Assembly: GCA_021851785.1 (NCBI GenBank)
Contig: JAJZBV010000005.1
Span: 62,001-126,000, forward strand
DNA from: Pseudomonadota bacterium
GTDB taxonomy: Bacteria > Pseudomonadota > Alphaproteobacteria > Acetobacterales > Acetobacteraceae
DNA length: 64,000 nt
Direction: 5' to 3'
In this document: in pieces, positions 36,572-49,128 of the stretch
Layout of the letters: each line of letters begins with the position of its first letter
Position numbering within the stretch: the first letter of the stretch is position 1
Translations under genes and position numbers: made by a program
The notes under the pieces: model-generated
Told to the model about the DNA's origin: nothing
The model's input: the letters and a program-made list of their open reading frames with translations, nothing else
Databases searched by the model: none

Positions 36572-39500
36572 CATGGCCGCGCCGCCGCCCCGGCGCGATA
36601 GCGGGCGAGATGGGTTTCGCGCGCGCGCGCGGTTTCCCGCATCCGCCGCTCCTTTACATGGCCATAGCCGGCGATCTGTTCGGGGAGTGATGCGAGCGCG
36701 ATCGCCGCGACGAGGTTGTCCGCGCCCAGCGTTGCCGAGAATTCATCGAGCAGGGCTTCGTATTCGGTGATCAGCGCGCGTTCGGCACGGCGTTCATCGG
36801 TCCGGCCGAAGATATCGAGGCGTGTCCCGCGCAGAAACTTGCCATACCGCAGCACCGAGAAAACCGGCATCACCCAGCCGCCGAAAGCGCGTTTCCGGAG
36901 ATGCCCGGTGCGGGGGTCGCGCTTGGCGAGAAGCGGCGGCGCGAGATGGAATTCGAGCCGGTAATCGCCCTCGAACTGGCGCGCGAGTTCGGCGCGGAAG
37001 GCGCGGTCGGCGTGGAGCCGCGCGACCTCGTATTCATCCTTGTAGGCGAGCAGCTTGAAGTAATTGCGCGCGACCGTCTCGGCCAGGGCCTGGCCCTCGG
37101 CGCCGAAATCGCGCGCGCGGGCGTGGAATTTTTCCACGCGGGCACGGTAGCGGCGCGCCAATCCCCGCCCCTGATAGCGCACCAACTCGCCGGCGAAACG
37201 CTCGACCAGGGTCGCGACATCGGGTTTTGCCGAAGGCGCCGCGTCCGGCCCCGCCAATCCCGCCAGCGTCCGCACGCGCGCGAGATCAACCGCCGCCGAA
37301 CGGCCCCAATGGAACGCCGCGCGATTGGCCTCGACCGCGGTGCCGTTGAGTTCGATCGCGCGTTCGATCGCCGCCGCGCCGATCGGCACCAGGCCGCGCT
37401 GATAGGCATAGCCGAGCAGGAACAGATTGGTCGCGATGGCATCGCCGATCAGCGCCGTCGCCAGCGCCGTCGCGTCCAGCACCGTCATCGCCTCCGTCCC
37501 CACCGCTGCCGCGATCGTCTCAAGCAGCGGCGAGGCGGCGAGCCGCGTGCCCGGGTTGAGCACGAAATCGGCGGTGATCGTCTCATGGGTATTGACCACC
37601 GCCCGCGTCCGCCCCGGCGCGGCGCTCGCCAGTGCCTCGCCACCGGCGCCGACCACGAGATCGCAGGCGAGCAGAAGATCGGCGCTGGCGCGTGAGACGC
37701 GAAGTGCTCGCAGATCCTCGGCGCTGGCGGCGATCTTGATATGGCTCCAGACGCTGCCGCCCTTTTGCGCGAGCCCGGCCTGATCGAGCACGCTGATCGC
37801 CTTGCCCTCGATATGCGCCGCCGTGCCGAGCAAGGCGCCGATGGTGACGACGCCGGTGCCGCCGACGCCGGCGACCAGCACGCCATAGGGGCGCTCCAAC
37901 GCCGGCAGCGCCGGCTCGGGAAGATCGGCGAAGGGCTTGGCCTCGGCGGGGGCGGCGCGGCGCGGCTTGCCGCCATGGATTGTGACGAAGCTCGGGCAGA
38001 ACCCCTCGATGCAGGAAAAATCCTTGTTGCAGGAGGATTGGTTGATTTCGCGCTTGACCCCGAATTCAGTATCTTTGGGCGTCACCGAAAGACAGTTGGA
38101 GGCGACCGAGCAGTCACCGCAGCCCTCGCACACGCGCGCGTTGATGAAGACGCGCTTGGGCGGATCGACCATCAGGCCGCGTTTGCGCCGCCGGCGCTTC
38201 TCGGAGGCGCAGGTCTGATCATAGACGATCGCGGTGACGCCGGGGATCTCGCGCAACTCGCGCTCGGTCTCTTCGAGGCGCCGCCGATGGCGGACCTCGA
38301 CGCCGGGGGCGAGGTCGGTGACGGCGGCGTATTTCTCCGGCTCGTCGGTGACGACGACGATGCGCGAAACGCCTTCGGCGGCGAGCTGGCGGGTGATCCG
38401 CGCCGGCGTGATCTGGCCGTCGAGATGCTGGCCGCCGGTCATCGCGACGGCGTCGTTGAACAGGATTTTATAGGTCGCGTTCACCCCGGCGGCGATGGCG
38501 GCGCGGATGGCGAGGCTGCCGGAGTGGAAATAGGTGCCGTCGCCGATATTGACGAAGACGTGTTTCTCCTCGGTGAACGGCGCCTGGCCGATCCATTGCG
38601 CCCCCTCGCCACCCATCTGGGAATAGGTGTCGGTATGGCGGTCCATCCACATCGCCATGAAATGGCAGCCGATGCCGGCCAGCGCGCGCGAGCCGTCGAT
38701 CACCTTGGTCGAGGTGTTATGCGGGCAGCCGGAGCAGAAATAGGGTTTGCGCACGGCGTTGGGATTGAGCTTCCCGAGGGCGGCGTCCTTGGCGTCCAGC
38801 GCGCTGACGCGGGCGCGCATGGCCTCGGTCGCGCGGCCCAGAGCGGCGAGGCGGCGGGCCAACGCGCGGGCGATGTCATCGGCGGAGAGTTCGGACGAGG
38901 CGCGGAGCAGCCATTCGCCCGCCGGATCGTGCTTGCCGGTGATCCGCGGGGCGTTGGCGCTGCCGTAGAGGATCTCCTTGACCTGGTTCTCGATCAGCGG
39001 CTGCTTTTCCTCGACGATCAGGATCTCATCGAGGCCGGCGGCGAAATCGCGGATGGTCTCGGGCACGATCGGCCAGGTGAGCGCGAGCTTGAGCACCGCG
39101 ATCCCCGCCTCGGCGCCATCGAGACCGAGATCATCGAGCGCCTGGGCGAGATCGAAGGTCGATTTGCCGGCGGTGATGATGCCGAACCGCGTGCCGGGAT
39201 CGCGCCGCAACACCCGGTCGAGGCCGTTCGCGCGGACATAGTCGCGCGCCATCGGCAGGCCGAACAGATGCACCCGCCGCTCCATCTCCAGCGGCTGGTC
39301 ATGGAGGCGGATGAAATGCCGCTGATCGCGGGCGCGCTCGGGCAAAACGGGGTGAAAATCGTGGAGGTCGAAGCGGATGGTGGTCGAGGTCTCGACCACG
39401 TCGGCGACCGTCTTGAACCCGGTATAGAGGCCGGAATAGCGCGACATCGCCCAGCCATGGAGACCGAGGGTCACGATATCGGCGACCCCGGCCGGCACCA

Positions 39501-40011
39501 GAACCGGGATCAGACCGGCGATGAAAGCGGGCTCGCTCTGGTGCGGCACGGTCGAGGATTTGCAGGCGTGGTCATCGCCGGCGACCAGCAAAACGCCGCC
39601 ATTGGGCGAGGCGCCGGCGAAATTCGCGTGTTTGAAGGCATCGCCCGAGCGATCCACGCCCGGCCCCTTGCCGTACCAGAGGGCGAACACGCCGTCATAT
39701 TTGGCGCCGGCGAGCAGCGGCGAGAGTTGCGTGCCCCAGACCGCGGTCGCCGCCGATTCCTCGTTCACGCCGGGCTGGAAATGGATGTGATGTTCGGCAA
39801 GAGGGGATTTCGCGGCAAAAAGCTGGATATCGAGTCCGCCGAGCGGCGAGCCGCGATAGCCGGAGATGAAGCCGGCGGTGTTGCGCCCGGCGGCGCGGTC
39901 GAGCGCGTGCTGAAGCAGCGGCAGGCGCACCAGGGCTTGCGTCCCGGTGAGGTGGACCTCCTCGATCTCGACGGCATATTTGTCATCGAGCGTGACCGCG
40001 GCATGCTTCAT
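36571..40011 (-). CDS. Indolepyruvate ferredoxin oxidoreductase, fused alpha-beta
   Basis: 1146 residues. Oxidatively decarboxylates aryl or branched 2-oxo acids to acyl-CoA with ferredoxin. The domain order is a pyruvate-oxidoreductase-like N-terminal region, a ThDP domain (CSGCPHNTSTK, then GDGTYFHSGSLA and NDAVAMTGGQ), an iron-sulfur insert (CEGCGDC...SCNKDFSCIEGFCP) and the gamma-like domain (GVGGTGVVTIGALLG). This one-chain architecture is known in proteobacteria. ATG 40011 has GGGGAACGGA upstream. It lies with the CoA-transferase and acyl-CoA synthetase, suggesting acyl-CoA catabolism. Confidence 0.92.
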   Translation of the reverse strand: MKHAAVTLDDKYAVEIEEVHLTGTQALVRLPLLQHALDRAAGRNTAGFISGYRGSPLGGLDIQLFAAKSPLAEHHIHFQPGVNEESAATAVWGTQLSPLLAGAKYDGVFALWYGKGPGVDRSGDAFKHANFAGASPNGGVLLVAGDDHACKSSTVPHQSEPAFIAGLIPVLVPAGVADIVTLGLHGWAMSRYSGLYTGFKTVADVVETSTTIRFDLHDFHPVLPERARDQRHFIRLHDQPLEMERRVHLFGLPMARDYVRANGLDRVLRRDPGTRFGIITAGKSTFDLAQALDDLGLDGAEAGIAVLKLALTWPIVPETIRDFAAGLDEILIVEEKQPLIENQVKEILYGSANAPRITGKHDPAGEWLLRASSELSADDIARALARRLAALGRATEAMRARVSALDAKDAALGKLNPNAVRKPYFCSGCPHNTSTKVIDGSRALAGIGCHFMAMWMDRHTDTYSQMGGEGAQWIGQAPFTEEKHVFVNIGDGTYFHSGSLAIRAAIAAGVNATYKILFNDAVAMTGGQHLDGQITPARITRQLAAEGVSRIVVVTDEPEKYAAVTDLAPGVEVRHRRRLEETERELREIPGVTAIVYDQTCASEKRRRRKRGLMVDPPKRVFINARVCEGCGDCSVASNCLSVTPKDTEFGVKREINQSSCNKDFSCIEGFCPSFVTIHGGKPRRAAPAEAKPFADLPEPALPALERPYGVLVAGVGGTGVVTIGALLGTAAHIEGKAISVLDQAGLAQKGGSVWSHIKIAASAEDLRALRVSRASADLLLACDLVVGAGGEALASAAPGRTRAVVNTHETITADFVLNPGTRLAASPLLETIAAAVGTEAMTVLDATALATALIGDAIATNLFLLGYAYQRGLVPIGAAAIERAIELNGTAVEANRAAFHWGRSAAVDLARVRTLAGLAGPDAAPSAKPDVATLVERFAGELVRYQGRGLARRYRARVEKFHARARDFGAEGQALAETVARNYFKLLAYKDEYEVARLHADRAFRAELARQFEGDYRLEFHLAPPLLAKRDPRTGHLRKRAFGGWVMPVFSVLRYGKFLRGTRLDIFGRTDERRAERALITEYEALLDEFSATLGADNLVAAIALASLPEQIAGYGHVKERRMRETARARETHLARYRAGAAARP

Positions 40012-40117
40012 TCTGTCCGTTCCCCGTATGCGCCCGCCGGCTTCCGCGGCGCGCGCGCAAGCGGCCATTCATCAAGATATGGCAGCATGCCACGCGCCAC
40101 GAAGGGAAGGAAAGCCA

Positions 40118-40144
40118 CGGACAAAAATAGACTTTTTGTGTCCG
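40118..40144 (-). terminator. Hairpin between the CoA-transferase and indolepyruvate oxidoreductase genes
   Basis: GGACAAAAA (40119-40127) pairs with TTTTTGTGTCC (40133-40143) with a 2-base bulge. It stands in the 197-bp gap after the CoA-transferase gene and before the next gene on the same strand. The remainder of that gap holds no gene that I can see. Confidence 0.45.
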
Positions 40145-40208
40145 CGCACCCCGCCCCGCGAGATATTTTCGAGCGGATGCGCTGGCCAGCGCATCCGCAA
40201 CCGCTTGT

Positions 40209-41363
40209 CTAGCCGAGCACGCCGGCGGCGCGGAGGGTTGCGGGGTCGAACCCGGCTTCCGCGAGGATGGCATCACTCTCGGCCCCCGGTGCCGCCGGCG
40301 GGCGCGGGACAGCGGCCGGGGTGCGGCTGAAGCGTGGCGCCGGCGCCGGCTGGGTCACGCCATTGATCTCGACAAAGCTCCGCCGCGCGACATTATGGGG
40401 ATGGCGCGGCGCCTCGGCGAGGGTGAGCACGCCATGGGCGCAGGCATCGCTCCCTTCGAGCAGCGCCACCCACTCGGCGCGGGTTTTGCCGGCGATGATC
40501 GCGGCCAATTGCGCGCGGAGCGCCGGCCATTGGGCGCGATCATATTGCGTCGTGACGAACGCCTCCGGCAACCCGATCAGGGCCGCGAGTTCGGCGAAGA
40601 ATTTCGGCTCGAGCGCGGCGATGGCGAGATAGGCGCCATCCTGCGTGCGATAGCTGTCGTAAAACGGCGTCCCGCCATCGAGCAGGTTCTCGCCCCGCGC
40701 ATCACGCCAGAGCCCGGCGGCGTGGAGCCCGTAAAACGGTGTCATCAGCAGCGCCGCCCCCTCCGCCATCGCCGCGTCCACCACCTGCCCGCGCCCCGAG
40801 CGCTGGCGTTCGATGAGGGCGGCGAGCACACCGAAGATCAGGAACATGGCGCCGCCGCCATAATCGCCGACCAGATTGAGCGGCGCAACCGGCGGCCCGC
40901 CGGCCCGGCCGATGCCATGCAAGGCGCCGGCGAGGGCGATATAGGTGAGGTCATGCCCGGCCGCCTGCGCCAGCGGCCCATCCTGGCCGAACCCGGTCAT
41001 GCGGCCATAGACGAGGCGCGGATTGCGTTCGAGACAGATCTCGGGGCCGAAGCCGAGACGCTCGGCAACGCCGGGGCGAAAGCCCTCGACCATGACATCG
41101 GCGCGCTCGACGAGGCGGAGCAGCACGGCAACCGCTTCCGCCCGCTTGAGATCGAGGATGAGATTGCGCCGGCCGCGCCGCGTCGGGTCGCGCTCGGGGG
41201 GAAGGCGCGAGAGGCTTTCCCCCGGGCGATCGATGCGGATCACCTCGGCGCCGAGATCGGCCAGCAGCATTGCCGCCAGCGGCCCCGGCCCGATGCCCGC
41301 GAGTTCCAGCACCCGCACCCCGAAAAGCGGCCCGCGCGCCACGGTTTCCTGCGCCAATGCCAT
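40209..41363 (-). CDS. Family III CoA-transferase, alpha-methylacyl-CoA racemase-like
   Basis: 384 residues. The opening GVRVLELAGIGPGPLAAMLLADLGAEVIRID is the family signature. The catalytic region AAGHDLTYIALAGALHGIGR holds the Asp and the nearby His pattern of methylacyl-CoA racemases rather than formyl-CoA transferases. Racemases epimerise 2-methylacyl-CoAs before beta-oxidation. AAGGGAGGAAG precedes the ATG. It is divergent from the acyl-CoA synthetase across 133 bp. Confidence 0.85.
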   Translation of the reverse strand: MALAQETVARGPLFGVRVLELAGIGPGPLAAMLLADLGAEVIRIDRPGESLSRLPPERDPTRRGRRNLILDLKRAEAVAVLLRLVERADVMVEGFRPGVAERLGFGPEICLERNPRLVYGRMTGFGQDGPLAQAAGHDLTYIALAGALHGIGRAGGPPVAPLNLVGDYGGGAMFLIFGVLAALIERQRSGRGQVVDAAMAEGAALLMTPFYGLHAAGLWRDARGENLLDGGTPFYDSYRTQDGAYLAIAALEPKFFAELAALIGLPEAFVTTQYDRAQWPALRAQLAAIIAGKTRAEWVALLEGSDACAHGVLTLAEAPRHPHNVARRSFVEINGVTQPAPAPRFSRTPAAVPRPPAAPGAESDAILAEAGFDPATLRAAGVLG

Positions 41364-41496
41364 CGTTGTCTTCCTCCCTTGCTTTTTGTCGAGGCTGGCC
41401 GGGCGCGGCCGCTCCGTCAACCGCCGAGACTTGCAGGGGCCGAGGGTTTCATCGCAATGTTGCCATAATCCGAGAAATGACACAGGGGAGAGGCGC

Positions 41497-43056
41497 ATGG
41501 CCGAAGCGCAGAGGGACGAGCTGCACGCCTTCGCGGTGCGGACGCCGGAGAAGCCCGCGATCATTTTTCCGCAATCCGGTTTCGTGGAAAGTTTCGCGAG
41601 CCTCGACGCCAGCGCCAACCGTCTCGCTCAGGCGCTGATCGGGCGCGGGTTGGAGGCCGGGGCGATGATCGCCGTTCTGCTTGAAAACCGCCCGGAGATT
41701 TTCACCATCGCCTGGGCCGCGCGCCGCGCCGGGCTCTATTACGCGATGCTGAACACGCATCTGAAACCGCCCGAGTTCGCCTATCTGATCGCGGATAGCG
41801 ATGCCCGCCTCCTGATCACCAGCCGCGCTTTGCTCGCCGAGGTGCCGGGCGAGATCCGCCGGCGCCTGGCGGTGGTGGTGGTCGATGGCGAGGCAGGCGA
41901 AGGGGAGGTCTCGCTCGCCGAATTGGTCGCGCCCTTCGCTCCCGCCGCCCTCCCTTCACTGCCGATCGGGCGTGAATTCCTCTACTCCTCGGGCACGTCC
42001 GGGCGGCCCAAGGGGGTTCGCTTTCCGCTGCTCGCGGCCGATCAGCGCGGCGTCACCCAGCCCGGCGAGAAACTCCTCGATCATACCCTCCGCTTCGGCC
42101 CCGCGAGCGTCTATCTCTCGCCGGCGCCGCTCTATCACGCCGCTCCCCATGTCTATTCGCTCCATTCCCTCGCGCGTGGCGTGAGTGTCGTTGCCCTCGA
42201 CAAATTCGACCCCGAATCGGCGCTCTCGGCGATCGCCCGCCACCGCGTGACGCACAGCCAATGGGTGCCGACGATGTTCATCCGCATGCTGGCGCTGCCC
42301 GAGGCGGTGCGCACCCCCTATGACCTCGCTTCGCATCAGCGCGCGGTCCACGCCGCCGCCCCCTGTCCCATCCATGTGAAGGAAAAAATGATCGCCTGGT
42401 GGGGGCCGATCCTGGTCGAATACTATGCCGGTTCCGAGCGCATCGGCACCACCCTGATCGAAAGCGCCGAGTGGCTGCGTCATAAAGGCTCGGTCGGTCG
42501 GGCGATTTATGGGACAATCCATATTCTCGATGAGGACGGGCGGGATCTGCCGCCGGGCGAGGTCGGCGGCATCTGGTTCGAGGGCACCGGCGGCTTCGCC
42601 TACCACAAGGATCCGGAAAAAACCGCCGCCTCCTACAATGCCCGCGGCTTCGCGAGCTATGGCGATCTCGGCTGGCTCGACGAGGAAGGATATCTCTATC
42701 TCAGCGACCGCCGCTCCGACCTCATCCTCTCCGGCGGCAGCAATGTCTACCCCGCCGAAACCGAGAGCGTGTTGCTCGAACATCCGTTGATCGCCGATGC
42801 CGGGGTGGTCGGGCTTCCCGATCCCGATCTCGGCGAGGTGGTGCTCGCCGTCGTCCAGCCGGTCGCGGCGCCGGACCGCCTCGGGCTCACGCCGGAGGCG
42901 GTGATCGCCTTCTGCCGCGAGCGCATGGCGAACCTCAAATGCCCGCGCGCGGTGGTGTTCGTGGAAAAACTGCCGCGCACCCCAACTGGCAAGCTCTTGC
43001 GGCGCGAGCTGAAGGAGCGCTTCCGCTCAGAAATGGCTCCAGCCGCCGGATCCTAG
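41497..43056 (+). CDS. Acyl-CoA synthetase (FadD-like)
   Basis: 519 residues of the adenylate-forming family. P-loop YSSGTSGRPKG, the EYYAGSERIGTT motif in place of the common YGxTE, YGDLGWLDEEGYLYL, DRRSDLILSGGSNVYPAE, and the C-terminal Lys in PRTPTGKLLRREL. The YAGSE form is seen in a subgroup of fatty/steroid acyl-CoA synthetases. GGGGAGAGG precedes ATG 41497. The last 30 bp overlap the end of convergent thiL. Substrate unknown. Confidence 0.88.
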   Translation: MAEAQRDELHAFAVRTPEKPAIIFPQSGFVESFASLDASANRLAQALIGRGLEAGAMIAVLLENRPEIFTIAWAARRAGLYYAMLNTHLKPPEFAYLIADSDARLLITSRALLAEVPGEIRRRLAVVVVDGEAGEGEVSLAELVAPFAPAALPSLPIGREFLYSSGTSGRPKGVRFPLLAADQRGVTQPGEKLLDHTLRFGPASVYLSPAPLYHAAPHVYSLHSLARGVSVVALDKFDPESALSAIARHRVTHSQWVPTMFIRMLALPEAVRTPYDLASHQRAVHAAAPCPIHVKEKMIAWWGPILVEYYAGSERIGTTLIESAEWLRHKGSVGRAIYGTIHILDEDGRDLPPGEVGGIWFEGTGGFAYHKDPEKTAASYNARGFASYGDLGWLDEEGYLYLSDRRSDLILSGGSNVYPAETESVLLEHPLIADAGVVGLPDPDLGEVVLAVVQPVAAPDRLGLTPEAVIAFCRERMANLKCPRAVVFVEKLPRTPTGKLLRRELKERFRSEMAPAAGS

Positions 43057-43980
43057 CGCCATCTCGCCGCCGGCGGCGTCGCGGACCAGAACCCGCGCCG
43101 GGTCGGCCCGGAAATGGCCGATGCGGGTGACTTCGACGCCGGCCGCCGCCGCCGCCGCCTGGAGTGCCGCGGCGCGTTCGGGCGGGACGGCGAGCACCAG
43201 TTCGTAATCATCGCCGCCGGTGAGGCAGCGCGCGAGATGGTCGGGCCCGGCGGCGCGCGCCGCCGGTGACAGCGGCACCGAGGCGGCCTCGATCACCGCG
43301 CCGATCCCGCCGGCGCGGCAGAGATGGCCGAGATCCTGGACCAGGCCATCGGAAATATCCGCCCCCGCCCGCGCGATCCCGGCGAGCGGCAGGAAGAGCC
43401 GCGGCTCGGGCAGCAGGTAGCGGCGGAGCAGCGTCCCGCTCGGATCGGCAAGCTCGCCGCGGCGCACCAGAAGTCCGAGCGCGGCATCGCCGATGGTGCC
43501 GCTCACCCAGACCTCATCGCCGGGCTGCGCCCCCGTCCGGCGCAGCGCCTTGCCGGTGGCGACCGCGCCGAAAATGGTGAGCGAGAGCACAAGCGGTCCC
43601 GGCGTCGCGGTGGTATCGCCGCCAAGCAGCGTCAGATCAAACCGCGTCTGGTCCTCGGCCAATCCGGCGGCGAAGCCGGCGAACCAGGCATCCGGCGTCG
43701 TGCCGGGCGCGGCCAGCGTCAGCAGATAGCCGAACGGTTGCGCCGCCATCGCCGCGAGATCGGAGAGATTGACCCGCAACAGCTTGCGGGCGATCAGATC
43801 GGGCGGATCATCGGCCAGGAAATGCACCCCGGCGACCATGGCATCGACCGACACCACCCATTCGCGGCCGGGGATCTCCGGCAGGATCGCCGCGTCATCG
43901 GCGAGCGCCAGCCCCGCCGGCCCGGCCAGCGGGCGGAAATAGTTTTCTATCAGGGCGAATTCACGCGGAAGGTTGGTCAT
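43027..43980 (-). CDS. thiL: Thiamine-monophosphate kinase
   Basis: 317 residues. Makes thiamine diphosphate from TMP with ATP. Typical: FALIENYFRPL start, DDAAILP, VVSVDAMVAGVHF, the RVNLSDLAAMAA helix, GGDTTAT and the C-terminal TGGDDYELV. GGGGGGCAG precedes ATG 43980. It converges on the acyl-CoA synthetase with a 30-bp overlap of coding sequence. No TPP riboswitch was seen upstream. Confidence 0.93.
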   Translation of the reverse strand: MTNLPREFALIENYFRPLAGPAGLALADDAAILPEIPGREWVVSVDAMVAGVHFLADDPPDLIARKLLRVNLSDLAAMAAQPFGYLLTLAAPGTTPDAWFAGFAAGLAEDQTRFDLTLLGGDTTATPGPLVLSLTIFGAVATGKALRRTGAQPGDEVWVSGTIGDAALGLLVRRGELADPSGTLLRRYLLPEPRLFLPLAGIARAGADISDGLVQDLGHLCRAGGIGAVIEAASVPLSPAARAAGPDHLARCLTGGDDYELVLAVPPERAAALQAAAAAAGVEVTRIGHFRADPARVLVRDAAGGEMALGSGGWSHF

Positions 43981-44073
43981 CTTGCTGCCCCCCGGCGCTT
44001 CGTCATGGGCTGACGGCCAAAGCATGGTATTAGAACCAGGGAGAAAGTCGCCAATGGCGCTGCCTAAACGGAG

Positions 44074-44106
44074 AAAGTTTTTTGGTTCTTTTTTTCAAAA
44101 AAGAAC
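44074..44106 (-). repeat. Hairpin repeat HR1, copy 4 (after atpC)
   Basis: On the minus strand GTTCTTTTTT and AAAAAAGAAC form a perfect 10-bp stem with a 2-base loop (44106-44085), followed by CAAAAAACTTT. It is 24 bp after the atpC stop, in the same orientation as the operon. Confidence 0.75.
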
Positions 44107-44129
44107 AATTCTTCTCCTTCGCCGCCGGT

Positions 44130-44536
44130 TTACGGCGCTTCGGCCACCGCCAGCATCGCCCGCGCCGATTGCAACTGATCGAGGGTCGCGTCCCGCGCCG
44201 CGATATCGGCCTTATCGACCGCTTCATAGGCGGCCTCGGCCTCATTGATGCGGCGTTCGGCAGCACTTTTCGAGACCTCGGCGAGCGGCATGACTTCGTC
44301 CGCGAGCACGGTGCAGCGCTCGGGCGTGATCTCGGCGAAACCGCCGGCGACGAACATCCGGCTGGTTTCCTGCGGGCCCTCGAAAATGCGCAGAAGGCCG
44401 CCGCGCAGCAGGACGATCATCGACGCGTGGCCGGGGAGGACGCCGAGTTCCCCCTCGGCGGCCGGGATCACCACCATATCCACGGCGCGCGAGAGCAAAA
44501 GCCGCTCCGGCGAGACGATTTCGAGCGCGGTCGGCA

Positions 44537-44537
<1 letters not shown>
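44130..44537 (-). CDS. atpC: ATP synthase F1 epsilon subunit
   Basis: 135 residues. LEIVSPERLLLSRAVDMVVIPAAEGELGVLPGHA is the family signature; the C-terminal part is helical. It is part of the central stalk and regulates ATP hydrolysis. Start overlaps the atpD stop as TGATG. Last gene of atpHAGDC. Confidence 0.95.
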
Positions 44538-45991
<1,454 letters not shown>

Positions 45992-46876
45992 TCAAACGGC
46001 TTCCGCGCCGGAGATGATCTCGATCAGTTCCCTGGTGATGTTGGCTTGGCGGCTGCGGTTGTAAACCAAGGTCAGCCGCTTGATCATGTCGCCGGCATTG
46101 CGGGTCGCGTTGTCCATCGCCGTCATCCGCGCGCCCTGCTCGCCGGCGGCGCTCTCGATCAGCGCCTTGTAGATCTGAACGGCGAGGTTTTGCGGCAGGA
46201 GATGCGCGAGCAGCGCTTCTTCCTCGGGCTCGAATTCATAGACCGCGGGGACGCCGGCAGCCGCCGCGGCCGGCGCCTCGGCGACCGGGGCCGGGATCAG
46301 CCGCGCCTCCGTCGCCACCTGCGAGATCACCGAAACGAAGCGATTATAGACCAGCGTGCAGACATCGAACGCGCCCTCCTGCATCAGGGCGATGACCCGG
46401 GCGGCGATCGCCTCGGCGTCGGCGAACTCGATCTGCTTGCGCCCGGCATAGGAGACGTCGAAAATGATGCGATCGCCATGGTCGCGGCGCAGAAAATCGC
46501 GCCCCTTGCGTCCGATCGCGGCGATTTTGACCTTTTTCCCCTCGGCTTCGAGGCGCTGCGCGAGCGTCCGCGCGGCGCGCCCGACATTGGTGTTGAAGGC
46601 GCCGGCGAGGCCGCGATCGGCGGTGACGGCGATGATCAGATGGGTCGCGTCGCGCCCGTTGCCGACCAGAAGCGGCGGCGCCGAGGGATTGCCGGCGGCA
46701 CTCGCCGCGAGGGTCGCCAGCATGCGCTGCATGCGCTCGGCATAGGGGCGCGCCGCCTCGGCGCGGATTTGCGCCCGGCGCAGCTTGGACGCCGAGACCA
46801 GCTTCATCGCACTGGTGATCTTCTGCGTCGATTTGACGCTGTCGATCCGTATGCGGAGCGCTTTGAGATTGGCCAT
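45992..46876 (-). CDS. atpG: ATP synthase F1 gamma subunit
   Basis: 294 residues. [36 protein letters not shown] at the start and the C-terminal [34 protein letters not shown] are diagnostic of the rotary shaft. An Ala/Pro-rich insert (about residues 200-215) is typical of alphaproteobacteria. Between atpA and atpD. Confidence 0.97.
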   Translation of the reverse strand: MANLKALRIRIDSVKSTQKITSAMKLVSASKLRRAQIRAEAARPYAERMQRMLATLAASAAGNPSAPPLLVGNGRDATHLIIAVTADRGLAGAFNTNVGRAARTLAQRLEAEGKKVKIAAIGRKGRDFLRRDHGDRIIFDVSYAGRKQIEFADAEAIAARVIALMQEGAFDVCTLVYNRFVSVISQVATEARLIPAPVAEAPAAAAAGVPAVYEFEPEEEALLAHLLPQNLAVQIYKALIESAAGEQGARMTAMDNATRNAGDMIKRLTLVYNRSRQANITRELIEIISGAEAV

Positions 46877-46885
46877 GGGCTTGGA

Positions 46886-48417
<1,532 letters not shown>

Positions 48418-48418
<1 letters not shown>

Positions 48419-48996
48419 CACGCGGCTCCCTTCATGGCGTACTGCAGGCGCTGCAGACGGGATTTCAGACTGGAATCGTAAAGGCGGGTGCCGATCCTGA
48501 CGATCAGCCCGCCGAGCAGGCTGGGATCGACGTCCTGGATCAGGCGCACCTGGCTGTAGCCGGCCTCGATCAGCCGGGCGCGGAGCGCCTGCTCCTGCAC
48601 GTCGCTGAGCTTATGAGCGGCAGCGACATGGGCGATGACGACGCCGCGCTTTTCGGCCGCGAGGGCGGCGAAGGCATGGACGAACTCGGGGAGTTGGCGC
48701 AGCCGGCGATTGCTGATCACGACGCCGACGAAGTTGCGCACGGTGGCGCCGAACCCTTGCGCCGTGAGCACCGCGAAGGCGGCATCGCGCGCCGCGATCA
48801 CGTCGATGAGCGGGCTTTCGATGAGGCGGCGGAAATCCGCGCTTTCCTCGATCAGACGGCCGAGACTCTCCATCTCGGCGACGACGTGGTCGAGTTCGTG
48901 GGTCTCGTCGGCATGGCCGTAGAGCGCCATGGCGTAGCGCCCGGCGAGGCCGGAGGCATGGGGTGCGCCGATCGAAACTACGCTGTCAGTGGCCAC
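48418..48996 (-). CDS. atpH: ATP synthase delta subunit
   Basis: 192 residues. [18 protein letters not shown] at the start and the C-terminal [29 protein letters not shown] are typical. It connects F1 to the peripheral stalk. GTG start 48996 with GGAAAG upstream. First gene of the F1 operon; the F0 genes are not in the window, as usual in alphaproteobacteria. Confidence 0.95.
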
Positions 48997-49070
48997 GCTG
49001 TCACTTTCCGATCAAGTGGGTTCCAAGGCGGTGGGCAGACGAGGTGCGGCGGGTGAGCGCCGGCGCGCGG

Positions 49071-49098
49071 CCTCTAGCATGGGGGGGGGACGTGTGCA
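49071..49098 (-). promoter_or_regulatory. Candidate promoter of atpHAGDC
   Basis: On the minus strand TTGCAC (49098-49093) and TAGAGG (49076-49071) are 16 bp apart, within the 132-bp priA-atpH gap. The spacer contains a run of eight C. The -10 match is weak. Confidence 0.3.
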
Positions 49099-49128
49099 AC
49101 GGGCGATGAAACGCCGGGGCGGCGAAAA

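Noticed and set aside
37741-40212. An 823-codon plus-strand frame
   Set aside because: Antisense of the indolepyruvate ferredoxin oxidoreductase, which has complete motifs on the other strand.
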